Shown: positions 16,977 to 25,596 of the stretch, piece by piece
How positions within the stretch are numbered: position 1 is the first letter of the stretch
Layout of the letters: every line of letters begins with the position of its first letter
Source: JAIXWP01 sp964428835
GTDB lineage: Bacteria; Bacteroidota; Bacteroidia; Flavobacteriales_D; Sanyastnellaceae
Length of the DNA: 64,000 bases
NCBI GenBank assembly: GCA_964428835.1
Contig: CAYRZQ010000008.1
Coordinates: 32,746 to 96,745 of the forward strand
Direction: 5' to 3'
Position numbers and translations under genes: made by a program
The notes under the pieces: generated by a model
The model's database searches: none
Seen by the model: only the letters and a program-made list of their open reading frames with translations
What the model was told of the DNA's origin: nothing

Positions 16977-18274
16977 TGAAAAAGTCTTGGAAAATAGTAT
17001 TGGGAATCCTTGGTGGAATTCTCTTTTTAATAGTGCTTATCTCAATATTCAGTGGTGGAAAGTCAGAAGTTGAAGTTACCACTGATAATGTGGCCAAGCG
17101 CTCTATCATTGAAACTGTCTCCGCTAGTGGTAAGCTTCAACCACAAACAGAGGTAAAGATTCAATCAGAAGTAAGCGGTCAGATTGTTGAGCTTCCTGTG
17201 AAAGAAGGCGATCTAGTTCAAAAAGGACAGTTGTTGGTTAGAATCAATCCTGATTTATATATCGCAGCTGTCAATCGCGCGGAGGCAGCTTTGAACACAG
17301 CAAAATCGAATTTGGCAAGCGCTCGTGCAAGGTTAGCGCAGGCAGAGGCTCAGTTCAAAGCTCAGGATTTAAACTTCGAACGTCAGCGCAGATTGTTTGA
17401 AGAGAAGGCGATTAGCAAGGCAGAGTTTGATAACGCGGTGAGTCAGTTCGAAACTGCAAAAGCTGAGGTCATTGCTGCTAAGGAAACCATAAATGGAGCT
17501 GAATTCTCTATTGAAAGCGCCCAGGCCAGCAAGAATGAGGCTTCAGATAATCTGAAAAGGACGACCATCATGGCACCAATGAGCGGCACGGTTACGGCGC
17601 TCACAAAAGAGATTGGTGAAACAGTTTTGGGGAATAACATGATGAGTGGCGATATCATTATGAAGATAAGTGCATTGAACACCATGGAAGTGAATGTGGA
17701 GGTAAATGAAAGCGACATAGTGCGTGTTAATGTTGGTGATAGCGCAATTGTAGAAGTGGATGCGTTTCAAGATGTAAAATTCAAGGGAATTGTGACTGAA
17801 ATTGGAAATACCGCGCTCAATGCTCTTACTGGTGCAGCGCTTTCTACGAATGAAGTGACAAACTTTTCTGTTAAAATCCTAGTGCTAGAAGAATCCTACG
17901 CTGATTTATTGAAGGGACAGGCGCCAGGTTATTCGCCATTTAAGCCAGGTATGAGCGCGACTGTCGATATTGAAACAGAAACAGTTGTCGATGTGCTTAC
18001 TGTTCCTATCAAAGCAGTAACCTCAAGAGATGACACTTCTTCTGTAAAATCGGATGACGACACTAAACTTAAAGAGCCTCTGATCGCGGTATTCGTCATT
18101 AATGAAAGTAATGAAGCGCTTATAAGAGTTGTAAAAACAGGTGCGCAGGACGATGAATATATTCACATAAAAGAAGGTCTTAATGAGGGTGAGGAAGTAA
18201 TTACAGGTCCGTATGAGGAGGTAGCGAAGAGGTTGAAAAACAAGGATAAGGTTAAAAAAGAAGAGAAGAAATGA
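16976..18274 (+). CDS. MacA/HlyD-type periplasmic adaptor (membrane fusion protein)
   Basis: 432 residues. One N-terminal transmembrane helix (IVLGILGGILFLIVLISIFSG), then the lipoyl-like halves (VSASGKLQPQTEVKIQSEVSGQIVELPVKEGDLVQKGQLLVRI and TTIMAPMSGTVTALTKEIGETV) around an alanine-rich alpha hairpin (residues about 85-190), a beta-barrel domain and a membrane-proximal domain. Connects an inner-membrane ABC (MacB) or RND pump to TolC. Coupled to tolC by one-base overlap and to tsaB by a four-base ATGA overlap. The expected MacB ATPase-permease gene is replaced at this position by tsaB. Confidence 0.94.
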   Translation: MKKSWKIVLGILGGILFLIVLISIFSGGKSEVEVTTDNVAKRSIIETVSASGKLQPQTEVKIQSEVSGQIVELPVKEGDLVQKGQLLVRINPDLYIAAVNRAEAALNTAKSNLASARARLAQAEAQFKAQDLNFERQRRLFEEKAISKAEFDNAVSQFETAKAEVIAAKETINGAEFSIESAQASKNEASDNLKRTTIMAPMSGTVTALTKEIGETVLGNNMMSGDIIMKISALNTMEVNVEVNESDIVRVNVGDSAIVEVDAFQDVKFKGIVTEIGNTALNALTGAALSTNEVTNFSVKILVLEESYADLLKGQAPGYSPFKPGMSATVDIETETVVDVLTVPIKAVTSRDDTSSVKSDDDTKLKEPLIAVFVINESNEALIRVVKTGAQDDEYIHIKEGLNEGEEVITGPYEEVAKRLKNKDKVKKEEKK

Positions 18275-18945
18275 TCTTGTGCATAGAGACGACAGCGCTC
18301 AATTGTTCTGTAGCCTTGTTTGATAGTGGAAAGCTCATGGATTTCATTGAGTCTAAGGATTCAAGTTATTCTCATTCAGAAAAGCTGCACGTGTATATAG
18401 AGCAAATATTTCTTAAAGCTGGAATTTCCTCCAGAGATTTAAGGGCTGTTGCCGTGAGCAGTGGTCCTGGTTCATACACAGGACTGCGTATCGGGCTATC
18501 TGCAGCCAAGGGGCTTTGTTATGCATTGAATATTCCATTGATTTCTATTTCTACCCTTGAGGCACTGGCTTTGTATCTAAAGACAGACCAGCCAATATCG
18601 AATTTGATTCCAATGATTGATGCACGCAGAAGAGAAGTTTATATGCAGATTTTTGATAACAAGAGAAATGCGAAAAGCCAAGTAGAGGCGATAGTTTTAG
18701 ATGAAGTTTTTTTTCAAAATTGCGAACCAAACACTCTTGTATTTGGAGATGGTGCAGATAAATTCAAGGATATAATTCCATCGCATGTTTGCCTCATTGA
18801 GGGAGTTTTCCCAAGTGCAGTGATGCTCGGTCAACTCGCCAATGAGAAATATTTACAAAATAAATTTGAAGATACTGCGTATTACGAGCCTTTTTATCTA
18901 AAAGAGTTCGTGGCTGGCACGCCTAAGAAATCTGTTTTAGATTAG
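18271..18945 (+). CDS. tsaB: tRNA threonylcarbamoyladenosine biosynthesis protein TsaB
   Basis: 224-residue ASKHA-fold protein that, with TsaD and TsaE, attaches threonylcarbamoyl to A37 of ANN-decoding tRNAs. Motifs: ILCIETTALNCSVALF at the N-terminus, the diagnostic AVSSGPGSYTGLRIGLSAAKGLCYAL (residues about 66-91), and LIPMIDARRREVYMQIF. Start overlaps the adaptor stop by four bases (ATGA). The gene is probably carried along in the efflux operon rather than functionally linked. Confidence 0.96.
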   Translation: MILCIETTALNCSVALFDSGKLMDFIESKDSSYSHSEKLHVYIEQIFLKAGISSRDLRAVAVSSGPGSYTGLRIGLSAAKGLCYALNIPLISISTLEALALYLKTDQPISNLIPMIDARRREVYMQIFDNKRNAKSQVEAIVLDEVFFQNCEPNTLVFGDGADKFKDIIPSHVCLIEGVFPSAVMLGQLANEKYLQNKFEDTAYYEPFYLKEFVAGTPKKSVLD

Positions 18946-18951
18946 ATTTTA

Positions 18952-18959
18952 TATCTTTG
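18952..18959 (+). promoter_or_regulatory. -7 element four bases before a start codon
   Basis: TATCTTTG is an exact TAnnTTTG match and ends four bases before the ATG at 18964, so transcription would begin at or near the A of the start codon (leaderless mRNA). Confidence 0.5.
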
Positions 18960-18963
18960 AATT

Positions 18964-19380
18964 ATGCGATTTATAATGTTTGCAGCGATGATAGGAAGCG
19001 CTTTGGTATTTGCGGGTTGCCGTGATAGAGAGGCGCTTATTCCGGTAGTTGATGTAAACATTAACATCAATATAAATGAGCCTCAGTTTTTTGATCTTTC
19101 AATTCCCACGGGCTATGCGTACGTCGTTGGAGGGAGCAGGGGTATTATCGTTTATCGTCTCAGCGACAATGAATTTATTGCGCTAGAAAGGCACAGTCCA
19201 TATAATGTTAACGATAACTGCCAGGTATTTGTCAAAGAAGACGGTCTTATTGTTGAAGATCCGTGCTCAGGTTCGCAGTGGCTTATAACGGATGGATCTA
19301 TCGTGAATGGTCCCACGCCATTCGCTTTGCGAGTTTATAATACTTCATTTAGTCCCCCCATTCTAACTATTTTCAATTAG
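18964..19380 (+). CDS. Lipoprotein with degenerate Rieske-like domain
   Basis: 138 residues; signal with lipobox (ALVFAGC), then a sequence that lines up with the Bacteroidetes Rieske-like family: IPTGYAYVVGGSRGIIVYRL, ALERHSPY, then VEDPCSGSQWLITDGSIVNGPTPFALR, which parallels CPCHGSxFxxxGxxxxGPxxxPL of true Rieske proteins. The first Cys-x-His pair reads ERHSPY (His but no Cys) and the second Cys-x-x-His reads CSGS (Cys but no His). It therefore probably folds like a Rieske domain without a normal 2Fe-2S cluster. Role unknown; likely its own transcript. Confidence 0.65.
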   Translation: MRFIMFAAMIGSALVFAGCRDREALIPVVDVNINININEPQFFDLSIPTGYAYVVGGSRGIIVYRLSDNEFIALERHSPYNVNDNCQVFVKEDGLIVEDPCSGSQWLITDGSIVNGPTPFALRVYNTSFSPPILTIFN

Positions 19381-19479
19381 TTGGGTATACGAAGACAACT
19401 TTTTTTGTCATAAATGTGAATTTTTTGCGTACCAATGAAACTTTATGAGGTACGAATGGGTAAAAAGCCGAGAAGTATT

Positions 19480-20007
19480 ATGACTATGAAACCAATCTAT
19501 TTTCTCTTTTTTATTGCCTTTTGTTTTGGAGCTTCGTGTGGGGAGATTTCAGAAAAGGAAAAACAGGCTTACGCACCAGGTCCAGAGGACACGGTATATG
19601 CCGTAAGACAAGGTCCGTTTCATTTTAGTTTAAGATTACCTAAGAGGCTTGTCCAAGAGAGCATGCCCATCATTTTATTTAAGGAGAATTCTGGGGATTT
19701 GATTATCTCTTTGGGAGAGTCTATTTATTTGAAGGTTTCCCAACAAATTAAAGATATCAAAGCAATCGAGCGAGAGCTCAGCGAAGATGCAACCGACATC
19801 TATGAAATATCGAAGGTGGAGGAGAGCAATTCAGAGCTTATATACAAGCAAAGTCTAATTGATGACTCATTTGGTTCGTATCATTACAAAGCGATGATAT
19901 CCAGAACAGATTTACCCTATTTTGTAGAAACCGATGCCTCTAAAATGTACACACTTTCAGATATTGAGGTCATTCGAAAGATTGCGCAGTCTTTATCACC
20001 ACTTTAG
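19480..20007 (+). CDS. Putative lipoprotein of unknown function
   Basis: About 175 residues from the ATG at 19480 (preceded by AGAAG); an in-frame ATG at 19435 would add 15 charged residues before the signal, so is less likely. Signal peptide MTMKPIYFLFFIAFCFGASC ends in a lipobox. The mature part (RQGPFHFSLRLPKRLVQESMP, IRKIAQSLSPL at the end) looks like a single alpha/beta domain; I do not recognise the family. The last four bases overlap the 3' end of the convergent epimerase gene. Confidence 0.7.
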   Translation: MTMKPIYFLFFIAFCFGASCGEISEKEKQAYAPGPEDTVYAVRQGPFHFSLRLPKRLVQESMPIILFKENSGDLIISLGESIYLKVSQQIKDIKAIERELSEDATDIYEISKVEESNSELIYKQSLIDDSFGSYHYKAMISRTDLPYFVETDASKMYTLSDIEVIRKIAQSLSPL

Positions 20008-20411
20008 AGCATCTTGTTATCTTGACAAAGTTCAATCAATACGCCGTTGCTATCTTTTGGATGTAAAAAAGCAATGAGTTTATTGTCAGCTCCGTCTTTA
20101 GGTTTTTCATGAATCATTTTATAGCCAAGGTCGATAAGCCTTTTTATCTCGGCGTGGATATCAGTAACGTCGAATGCGATATGATGAATCCCTTCTTTAT
20201 TTTTTTCTAGGAATTTTGCTATTGCACTGTTTTCGTGTGTTGCTTGTAAAAGCTCGATTTTATTTTCTCCAACTTTGAAAAACGAGGTTAGTACACCTTC
20301 ACTTTCAACTTCTTCTTGCTTGTAAGGAGCGACGCCCAGAACATCAGTGAATATTTTGTTTGAGGCATGAATGTCTTTGACTGCGATGCCTATGTGTTCA
20401 ATTTTATTCAT
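20004..20411 (-). CDS. mce: Methylmalonyl-CoA epimerase
   Basis: 135-residue vicinal-oxygen-chelate protein interconverting (2R)- and (2S)-methylmalonyl-CoA, linking propionyl-CoA and succinyl-CoA metabolism. Motifs: KIEHIGIAVKDIHAS, GVAPYKQEEVESEGVLTSFF, NKIELLQATHENSAIAKFLEKN, GIHHIAFDVTDI, and a C-terminal PKDSNGVLIELCQ, giving the metal ligands His, Gln/Glu, His and Glu. The start overlaps the upstream outer-membrane-protein stop by one base (TAATG). Last gene of the dedA - PLP enzyme - kmo series. Confidence 0.95.
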   Translation of the reverse strand: MNKIEHIGIAVKDIHASNKIFTDVLGVAPYKQEEVESEGVLTSFFKVGENKIELLQATHENSAIAKFLEKNKEGIHHIAFDVTDIHAEIKRLIDLGYKMIHEKPKDGADNKLIAFLHPKDSNGVLIELCQDNKML

Positions 20412-21256
20412 TATCTATTGTATTTGCGCATTTCTTTTCCCCATAATTGAGGCTTGGAGCCTGATGAGTCCTTTCCTACACATTTACGATCTGCAGTTTT
20501 GTCTAGGAACATTACTTTTAAGCTAATGATGAAAATGCGGTGCTGACTGCTGAAATAATTCAATGTTGACTTTCCGTCGAGAGTTGGGTAAAGATTAAGA
20601 ATTGGAGTTTCGATACTAGGCATGAAATATAGGCCAGGATCAGCCTTCCACCCTATGCCTAGCTTATAGTGCAATTGAAAGAGCATCGGCTCAGGAAATT
20701 GCTGAGGTATTGCTCCGTAGAACCCTTCCTGGCTTCTTGTGGACAATATTCTGTAGTCAAAATTTAAGCCCAATGAATTGTGTAGCCAAGTGCGGTCAGA
20801 AACCTGAAGTATGTTGGATGCATTAATGAATGCACCAACAAATGATTCGGAAAAAGTGGCGCGATTGGTAGTCTCAATTAGTGAGGTGCCATCTGATACT
20901 ACACCAGCAAATTGCTCTTTACCGCGGAGCATTTTAAAGTGAATTCCGTAATCGAAGTGGTGGATGAGATAGAGATCTTCAACAAATTTATGGCGACCGA
21001 CTTCTGCATAAAATCCGACTCTGGAACCTGGATCGAATCTGCCAGAGTAAATAGTATCATTACTGAGCTCGCCTTCTCCTCGTAGGGTTTCAAATCGGTT
21101 ACCGCTGAAACCAGGCATCAACGTGATTCCTGGAGCAAACTGCCAACCTCTTTTGAGATAGGCATTTTCACCATAAAGCTTTGCTTTTTGACGTGAAGAT
21201 TGACCCCAGACCAAGATGGGGAAAACCAAGAGAAATAAAAGCGCGATCTTTTTCAT
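20411..21256 (-). CDS. Outer-membrane protein of unknown function
   Basis: 281 residues from the ATG at 21256 (MKKIALLFLLVFPILVWGQ signal peptide; a second ATG at 21265 adds three residues). The mature protein has amphipathic beta strands (VGFYAEVGRHKFVEDLYLIHHFDYGIHFKML, FIISLKVMFL near the end) resembling small Bacteroidetes beta-barrel or porin-like proteins, but I do not recognise a family. It lies between kmo (41 bp upstream) and mce (one-base overlap), so is co-transcribed with them. Confidence 0.7.
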   Translation of the reverse strand: MKKIALLFLLVFPILVWGQSSRQKAKLYGENAYLKRGWQFAPGITLMPGFSGNRFETLRGEGELSNDTIYSGRFDPGSRVGFYAEVGRHKFVEDLYLIHHFDYGIHFKMLRGKEQFAGVVSDGTSLIETTNRATFSESFVGAFINASNILQVSDRTWLHNSLGLNFDYRILSTRSQEGFYGAIPQQFPEPMLFQLHYKLGIGWKADPGLYFMPSIETPILNLYPTLDGKSTLNYFSSQHRIFIISLKVMFLDKTADRKCVGKDSSGSKPQLWGKEMRKYNR

Positions 21257-21297
21257 GACTTGCAAGTTGAGACATTTAATTCAACTTCACAAAGCCG

Positions 21298-22647
21298 TCA
21301 ATTATTGTTTACTAACTTAAGGATATTGGTTTCTATTTCTTCGCTATCCCAAATGTCGAAAATGTCAGGTCTATCCATCACTTTTCTCATAATTTCATCT
21401 TGATTTATTCCATTCTGTAAGGCTTCAGCATAGGGAATATGAGAAAAGCTGACTTGAGAGTAAAGTGGCAGCCATAGGTCTGGATACTTTGCCGAAAAAC
21501 GTGCTTCGATTTTCTTCTGAAGTAAAAAACGTTCGTCTGCTGTTTTGTCTCGCATTTCAATATAGTTTCTCAAAGCCAACTGGAGGATGGCGTCACCGGC
21601 GGGTTTACGAAGGCGCGTATATTCTTTAAACATTCCGCTCCAATCGTCGCCGTATTTATCCATAAGTTGCGAGAGGATAGTACAGTCCTCGAAGCCAGCA
21701 TTCATACCCTGTCCATAGAATGGTACTATGGCGTGGGCGGCGTCTCCCATTAAACAGACTTTGTCTTGGTAATGCCATGGATTGCATTTGGTCATTACCA
21801 AACTTGCAGTGGGATTAATTCGAAAATCTTGCAATAGTTCGGGCATAAGAGGCACGGCATCTCCAAAGTATTTATTGAAGAAGGCCATAATTTCTTCGTC
21901 CGAATTTAGATTTTCAAACGCATCCTTTCCCTCATAGGCCATGAAAAGAGTGCAAGTGAAACTTCTATCTGGATTTGGCAAGGCTATCATCATGAATTCG
22001 CCACGGGGCCAGATATGCAGCCCATTTGGATCCATTTGAAAATCCCCACTTGCCGAAGGTGGGATTTCTAATTCTTTATATCCATGTGATAGATATTCTT
22101 GAGAGTAATCAAATCTATCCAGGCGTTGAAGGCGGGCTCTCACTGCTGAGAAAGCGCCGTCCGTTCCGAATATTCTGTCGAATTGAAATTCTTTTGTTGT
22201 GTTGCTTTGAGTATCTTGAAAGATAATGGTATTGGTATCAAGATTGAGGTCTTTGCATGTATGGTCGAAGTAAAGCGAAACGTTTTCGAACTCATCTGCG
22301 CATCTGAGAAGTGTTTGATTGAGCAAGCCGCGTGATACAGAGTAGATGGCCTGTCCTTCTTTGCCATAGGGTTGGTAAGTGATTTCACCTTGAATAGAAT
22401 GCATCAATCGACCTGTCATTGGCAGTGCGACTTTGTTGATTTCAGCTTCGATACCAGCACCTTTCAGACCTTTCCATCCACGCTCACTAAGGGCAAGGTT
22501 GATAGATTTACCTTGTACAATTTTTACTTTGCGAATGTCTGACCGTCTATCGAAAACATGAACATCATGACCTTTTTTTGCTAGATATACGGCCCAAAGG
22601 CTGCCCACTAGACCTCCGCCAACTATTGCGAGACGTTGCTTTTTCAT
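21298..22647 (-). CDS. kmo: Kynurenine 3-monooxygenase
   Basis: FAD/NADPH aromatic hydroxylase turning L-kynurenine into 3-hydroxykynurenine, in the tryptophan-to-quinolinate/NAD route. 449 residues. N-terminal Rossmann motif LAIVGGGLVGSLWAVYLAKKGHDVHVFDRR, family-specific GKSINLALSERGWKGL, the IFGTDGAFSAVR region, and FAD motif GDAAHAIVPFYGQGMNAGFEDC. The C-terminus (residues about 370-449) corresponds to the region that is membrane-anchoring in eukaryotic KMO. Start overlaps the PLP-enzyme stop by four bases. A second kynurenine-pathway gene (3-hydroxyanthranilate dioxygenase) is at 43640; kynureninase is not in the window. Confidence 0.95.
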   Translation of the reverse strand: MKKQRLAIVGGGLVGSLWAVYLAKKGHDVHVFDRRSDIRKVKIVQGKSINLALSERGWKGLKGAGIEAEINKVALPMTGRLMHSIQGEITYQPYGKEGQAIYSVSRGLLNQTLLRCADEFENVSLYFDHTCKDLNLDTNTIIFQDTQSNTTKEFQFDRIFGTDGAFSAVRARLQRLDRFDYSQEYLSHGYKELEIPPSASGDFQMDPNGLHIWPRGEFMMIALPNPDRSFTCTLFMAYEGKDAFENLNSDEEIMAFFNKYFGDAVPLMPELLQDFRINPTASLVMTKCNPWHYQDKVCLMGDAAHAIVPFYGQGMNAGFEDCTILSQLMDKYGDDWSGMFKEYTRLRKPAGDAILQLALRNYIEMRDKTADERFLLQKKIEARFSAKYPDLWLPLYSQVSFSHIPYAEALQNGINQDEIMRKVMDRPDIFDIWDSEEIETNILKLVNNN

Positions 22648-23789
22648 ATTGCTTCGAGCGCTTGTTTCAAGTCATTGATAAGATCTTCTTCGTCTTCGAC
22701 TCCAACACTAAGACGAAGCAGGCTATCTACGAGTCCCGTTTTTATTCTTTCTTCTCTTGGAATGGATGCGTGAGTCATTGATGCAGGATGGCCTACGAGA
22801 GATTCCACACCACCAAGGGATTCAGCTAATGAAAACACCTCTAGTTTTTGTGCGAGTTTTGATGCCTCTTCGAATGAATCTGATTTCAAGGTGAATGATA
22901 TCATACCTCCAAAATCTCTCATTTGTTTTTTAGCCACTAGATGGTTGGGATGATCTTCAAAGCCTGGCCAATACACTTTACCAACTTTGGGGTGTGCTTT
23001 TAGAAATCTAGCTACTGCTGCGCCGTTGCTACAATGTGCTTTCATTCTTAGGTGAAGTGTTTTCAGTCCTCTCAAAACTAAAAAGCTATCCATCGGGCCT
23101 GGTGTAGCTCCGCAAGAATTTGCAATGAATGCAAGTTGTTCATACAAGCTATCATTATTTGTCATCAACGCACCCATAACAACATCACTGTGTCCTCCGA
23201 GATATTTCGTAGCGCTATGCATAGCGATATCGGCACCCATATCAAGTGGGTTTTGTAGATATGGAGATGCAAACGTATTATCGACGAGGGTTATCAGAGA
23301 GTTGATTTTTGCAATGGCAACGAGCTCATGTATATCAATGATTTTCATCATCGGATTGGTTGGTGTCTCGAGCCAAAGCATTTTCGTTTTCGAATTGATT
23401 TTGCTCTTCACCAAATCCAAGTCATGCATATCTATGAAGTGAAAGACAATGCCGTAATTGGCAAACACTTTCGTAAACATGCGGTAAGTTCCACCATATA
23501 AATCGTCGGTAGCGATTACTTCATCGCCAGGACGAAGGAGTTTTATGACCGCATCAGCGGCACCCATTCCACTGGAGAAGCAAAGTCCATGTTTAGCATT
23601 TTCCAGCGCGGCGAGGCATTTTTCGAGTGCTACGCGTGTGGGATTTTTACCCCTTGCATAGGCGTAGCCCTTGTGCTGGCCTGGTGCTTCTTGAACGTAT
23701 GTAGAGGTTTGATAGATAGGAGTCATAATGGCTCCTGTGGTTGGGTCGGGCTCTTGTCCTGCGTGTATCGCTTTAGTTCCGAATTTCAT
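22644..23789 (-). CDS. Cystathionine gamma-synthase / gamma-lyase family PLP enzyme
   Basis: 381-residue Cys/Met-metabolism PLP enzyme. Motifs: GTKAIHAGQEPDPTTGAIMTPIYQTSTYVQ, YAYARGKNPTR, CFSSGMGAADAVIKLLRPGDEVIATDDLYGGTYR, WLETPTNPMMK, VDNTFASPYLQNPLDMGAD, and the PLP lysine in MHSATKYLGGHSDVV. Sequence alone does not separate synthase (O-acyl-homoserine plus cysteine) from lyase (cystathionine to cysteine). A cystathionine beta-synthase-type gene is at 55039, which would favour reverse transsulfuration. It is coupled by four-base overlaps to kmo downstream and dedA upstream. Confidence 0.93.
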   Translation of the reverse strand: MKFGTKAIHAGQEPDPTTGAIMTPIYQTSTYVQEAPGQHKGYAYARGKNPTRVALEKCLAALENAKHGLCFSSGMGAADAVIKLLRPGDEVIATDDLYGGTYRMFTKVFANYGIVFHFIDMHDLDLVKSKINSKTKMLWLETPTNPMMKIIDIHELVAIAKINSLITLVDNTFASPYLQNPLDMGADIAMHSATKYLGGHSDVVMGALMTNNDSLYEQLAFIANSCGATPGPMDSFLVLRGLKTLHLRMKAHCSNGAAVARFLKAHPKVGKVYWPGFEDHPNHLVAKKQMRDFGGMISFTLKSDSFEEASKLAQKLEVFSLAESLGGVESLVGHPASMTHASIPREERIKTGLVDSLLRLSVGVEDEEDLINDLKQALEAI

Positions 23790-24433
23790 ATTGACTTTTT
23801 ACTTCTTTGTTCTTTTCGATGCGCCAAATAGGTGCGAATCACAATCACCGTGGTGATCACTATAAATCCTAATACAATGTACTCGACGTAGTGTTTAATA
23901 TTTGGAAATTGATTCCCAAGAAAGTATCCAATTAGGCTGAGAGAAAAAATCCATAGGGCTCCGCCAATGATATTAAAAAGCATGAAGGTTTTAAACTCAA
24001 CCTTTATAACACCAGCAAGAATTGGAGCGAATGTTCGAATAATTGGTAGAAAGCGTCCGAGTACGAGCGTTTTTCCCCCATGTTTTTCGTAAAAGGAACG
24101 CGTCACATCGACATATTTTTTTTTGAAAAACATTGACTCATTTCTTTCAAAAACGGGCGGACCTACTTTCATTCCGAAGTAGTAGCCGAATAGACTTCCG
24201 GCCACAGCAGCTCCAAACATGGATAATGAAAGTGTGGTGATGCTAACGTCTAACAGCTCAGGTTGAGTGCTGCAAATTAGACCGGCAAGAAAGATTAGTG
24301 AGTCGCCAGGCAGAAAGAAACCAAATATGATTCCGTTCTCGGCGAAAACGATTAATAGTATAAGTACCAACCCTCCGTATTGTATGATGGTTTCTGGGTT
24401 GGTGAGGCTCTTTATAAATTCCCAAATCTCCAT
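23786..24433 (-). CDS. DedA-family membrane protein
   Basis: 215 residues from the ATG at 24433 (the ORF can open at a TTG at 24442). Contains the DedA/SNARE-associated core: ENGIIFGFFLPGDSLIFLAGLI, then FGAAVAGSLFGYYFGMKVG, and the signature GGKTLVLGRFLPIIRTFAPILAGVIKVEFKTF (conserved Arg pair), followed by two hydrophobic helices. DedA proteins are now linked to undecaprenyl-phosphate or lipid flipping. Four-base overlap with the PLP-enzyme start shows co-transcription. 55 bp downstream of the radical SAM gene. Confidence 0.92.
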   Translation of the reverse strand: MEIWEFIKSLTNPETIIQYGGLVLILLIVFAENGIIFGFFLPGDSLIFLAGLICSTQPELLDVSITTLSLSMFGAAVAGSLFGYYFGMKVGPPVFERNESMFFKKKYVDVTRSFYEKHGGKTLVLGRFLPIIRTFAPILAGVIKVEFKTFMLFNIIGGALWIFSLSLIGYFLGNQFPNIKHYVEYIVLGFIVITTVIVIRTYLAHRKEQRSKKSI

Positions 24434-24488
24434 TGAGCGCAAGGTAGTCAGAAACCATTATTCACAACAAAAATCTAACTGATATTGC

Positions 24489-25511
24489 TCAGGCCCAAAC
24501 CTTCGTTCCTTCGGAACAATTGGCACAGATGTCAATGCTCTTGCGGTTGGTAAATAGCTGTTTTCTAAAGCTTTGGTAGATCGGGGATTTCCAGATCTCC
24601 GAAAATCTTAATTCTTGCAAATCGCCCATTTGATGTTTTGCGTCCTTATCAAAACAACATGGTACCACCTTTCCATCCCAAGTAATCACCGCTCCCATCC
24701 ACATGCGTTTGCATTCGTCTTGCAACTCATTCTTGATTTTATAGCTTCCATCCGAATTCCGAGTATATCGACTGTACTTTTCAATTGTCGGGATAAGTGG
24801 GTGTTGATCTCGTGGATCATATACCTGAGCTGTTTTGAAACGCAATTCGTCAACTCCTAGTTCGTGTGCGAGTTTTTTTATATCGTTTATTTGATGTTCA
24901 TTGGGCTTGACGACCAAAAATTGAAAGATCACAAATGGTTTTTTTGAGCGCAGTTTCTTCTTGGCTTCAATAAGATTGCGAGTTCCGCTTATTACTTTTT
25001 CCAATTCACCATTCACTCGATACTGCTCATAAACATCTTGTGTGGTACCGTCAATGGATATAATGATTCTATCAAGCCCTGATTCTACGGTTTTGAGAGC
25101 ATTCTTTTCATTTAAAAAATGAGCGTTGGTGCTAGTGGCGGTATAGATGTTTTTTTTTGAAACTAATGAAATTAATTCAAAAATTTTTGGGTGAATAAAA
25201 GGCTCACCTTGAAAGTAAAAGTTGACATATCCCACATGTTTTGAAAGCTGATCCATCCAAAGACTGAGATGCTCTGATTTGAGGTTTCCGGTATCTCTGG
25301 TAAAAGATCTAAGACCTGAGGGACACTCAGGACATCCAAGGTTACAGGCCGTTGTGGGTTCTATGGATAAGGAATAAGGAAGTCCCCAAACGATAGGTCT
25401 TTTGAGCCACTTCGTCAAATAGAATGACAACCATAGCGCAAGGAGATTTAAAACCTTAGACGGAGATGTTTTAGATGCTATACTTAGTTTATCTCTAGTG
25501 GCGGCATTCAT
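24489..25511 (-). CDS. Radical SAM/SPASM protein
   Basis: 340 residues. The [4Fe-4S]-SAM motif is TTACNLGCPECPSG (CxxxCxxC, about residue 55), followed by VGYVNFYFQGEPFIHP (GGEP-like) and IIISIDGTTQDVYEQYRVNGEL. A C-terminal SPASM-type cysteine set is visible: DECKRMWMGAVITWDGKVVPCCFD ... ICANCSEG, for auxiliary clusters. The N-terminus (LLALWLSFYLTKWLKRP) is hydrophobic, so it may be membrane-associated. Such proteins modify peptides, lipids or sugars; the substrate is unknown and no precursor peptide is seen next to it. Divergent from the DUF5686 gene (85-bp gap). Confidence 0.85.
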   Translation of the reverse strand: MNAATRDKLSIASKTSPSKVLNLLALWLSFYLTKWLKRPIVWGLPYSLSIEPTTACNLGCPECPSGLRSFTRDTGNLKSEHLSLWMDQLSKHVGYVNFYFQGEPFIHPKIFELISLVSKKNIYTATSTNAHFLNEKNALKTVESGLDRIIISIDGTTQDVYEQYRVNGELEKVISGTRNLIEAKKKLRSKKPFVIFQFLVVKPNEHQINDIKKLAHELGVDELRFKTAQVYDPRDQHPLIPTIEKYSRYTRNSDGSYKIKNELQDECKRMWMGAVITWDGKVVPCCFDKDAKHQMGDLQELRFSEIWKSPIYQSFRKQLFTNRKSIDICANCSEGTKVWA

Positions 25512-25596
25512 ATTTATGAAAAAAAACCTGGGTTTTGATTACTCTTGTAGTAATTCTTCAAAATTAAACGTCTTCACCTTGACCAAAACGAAAGTT

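Noticed and set aside
25498..25596. Longer N-terminus of the DUF5686 protein overlapping the radical SAM gene
   Set aside because: The signal peptide begins at the Met at 25597; the preceding 33 residues lack signal-peptide character.
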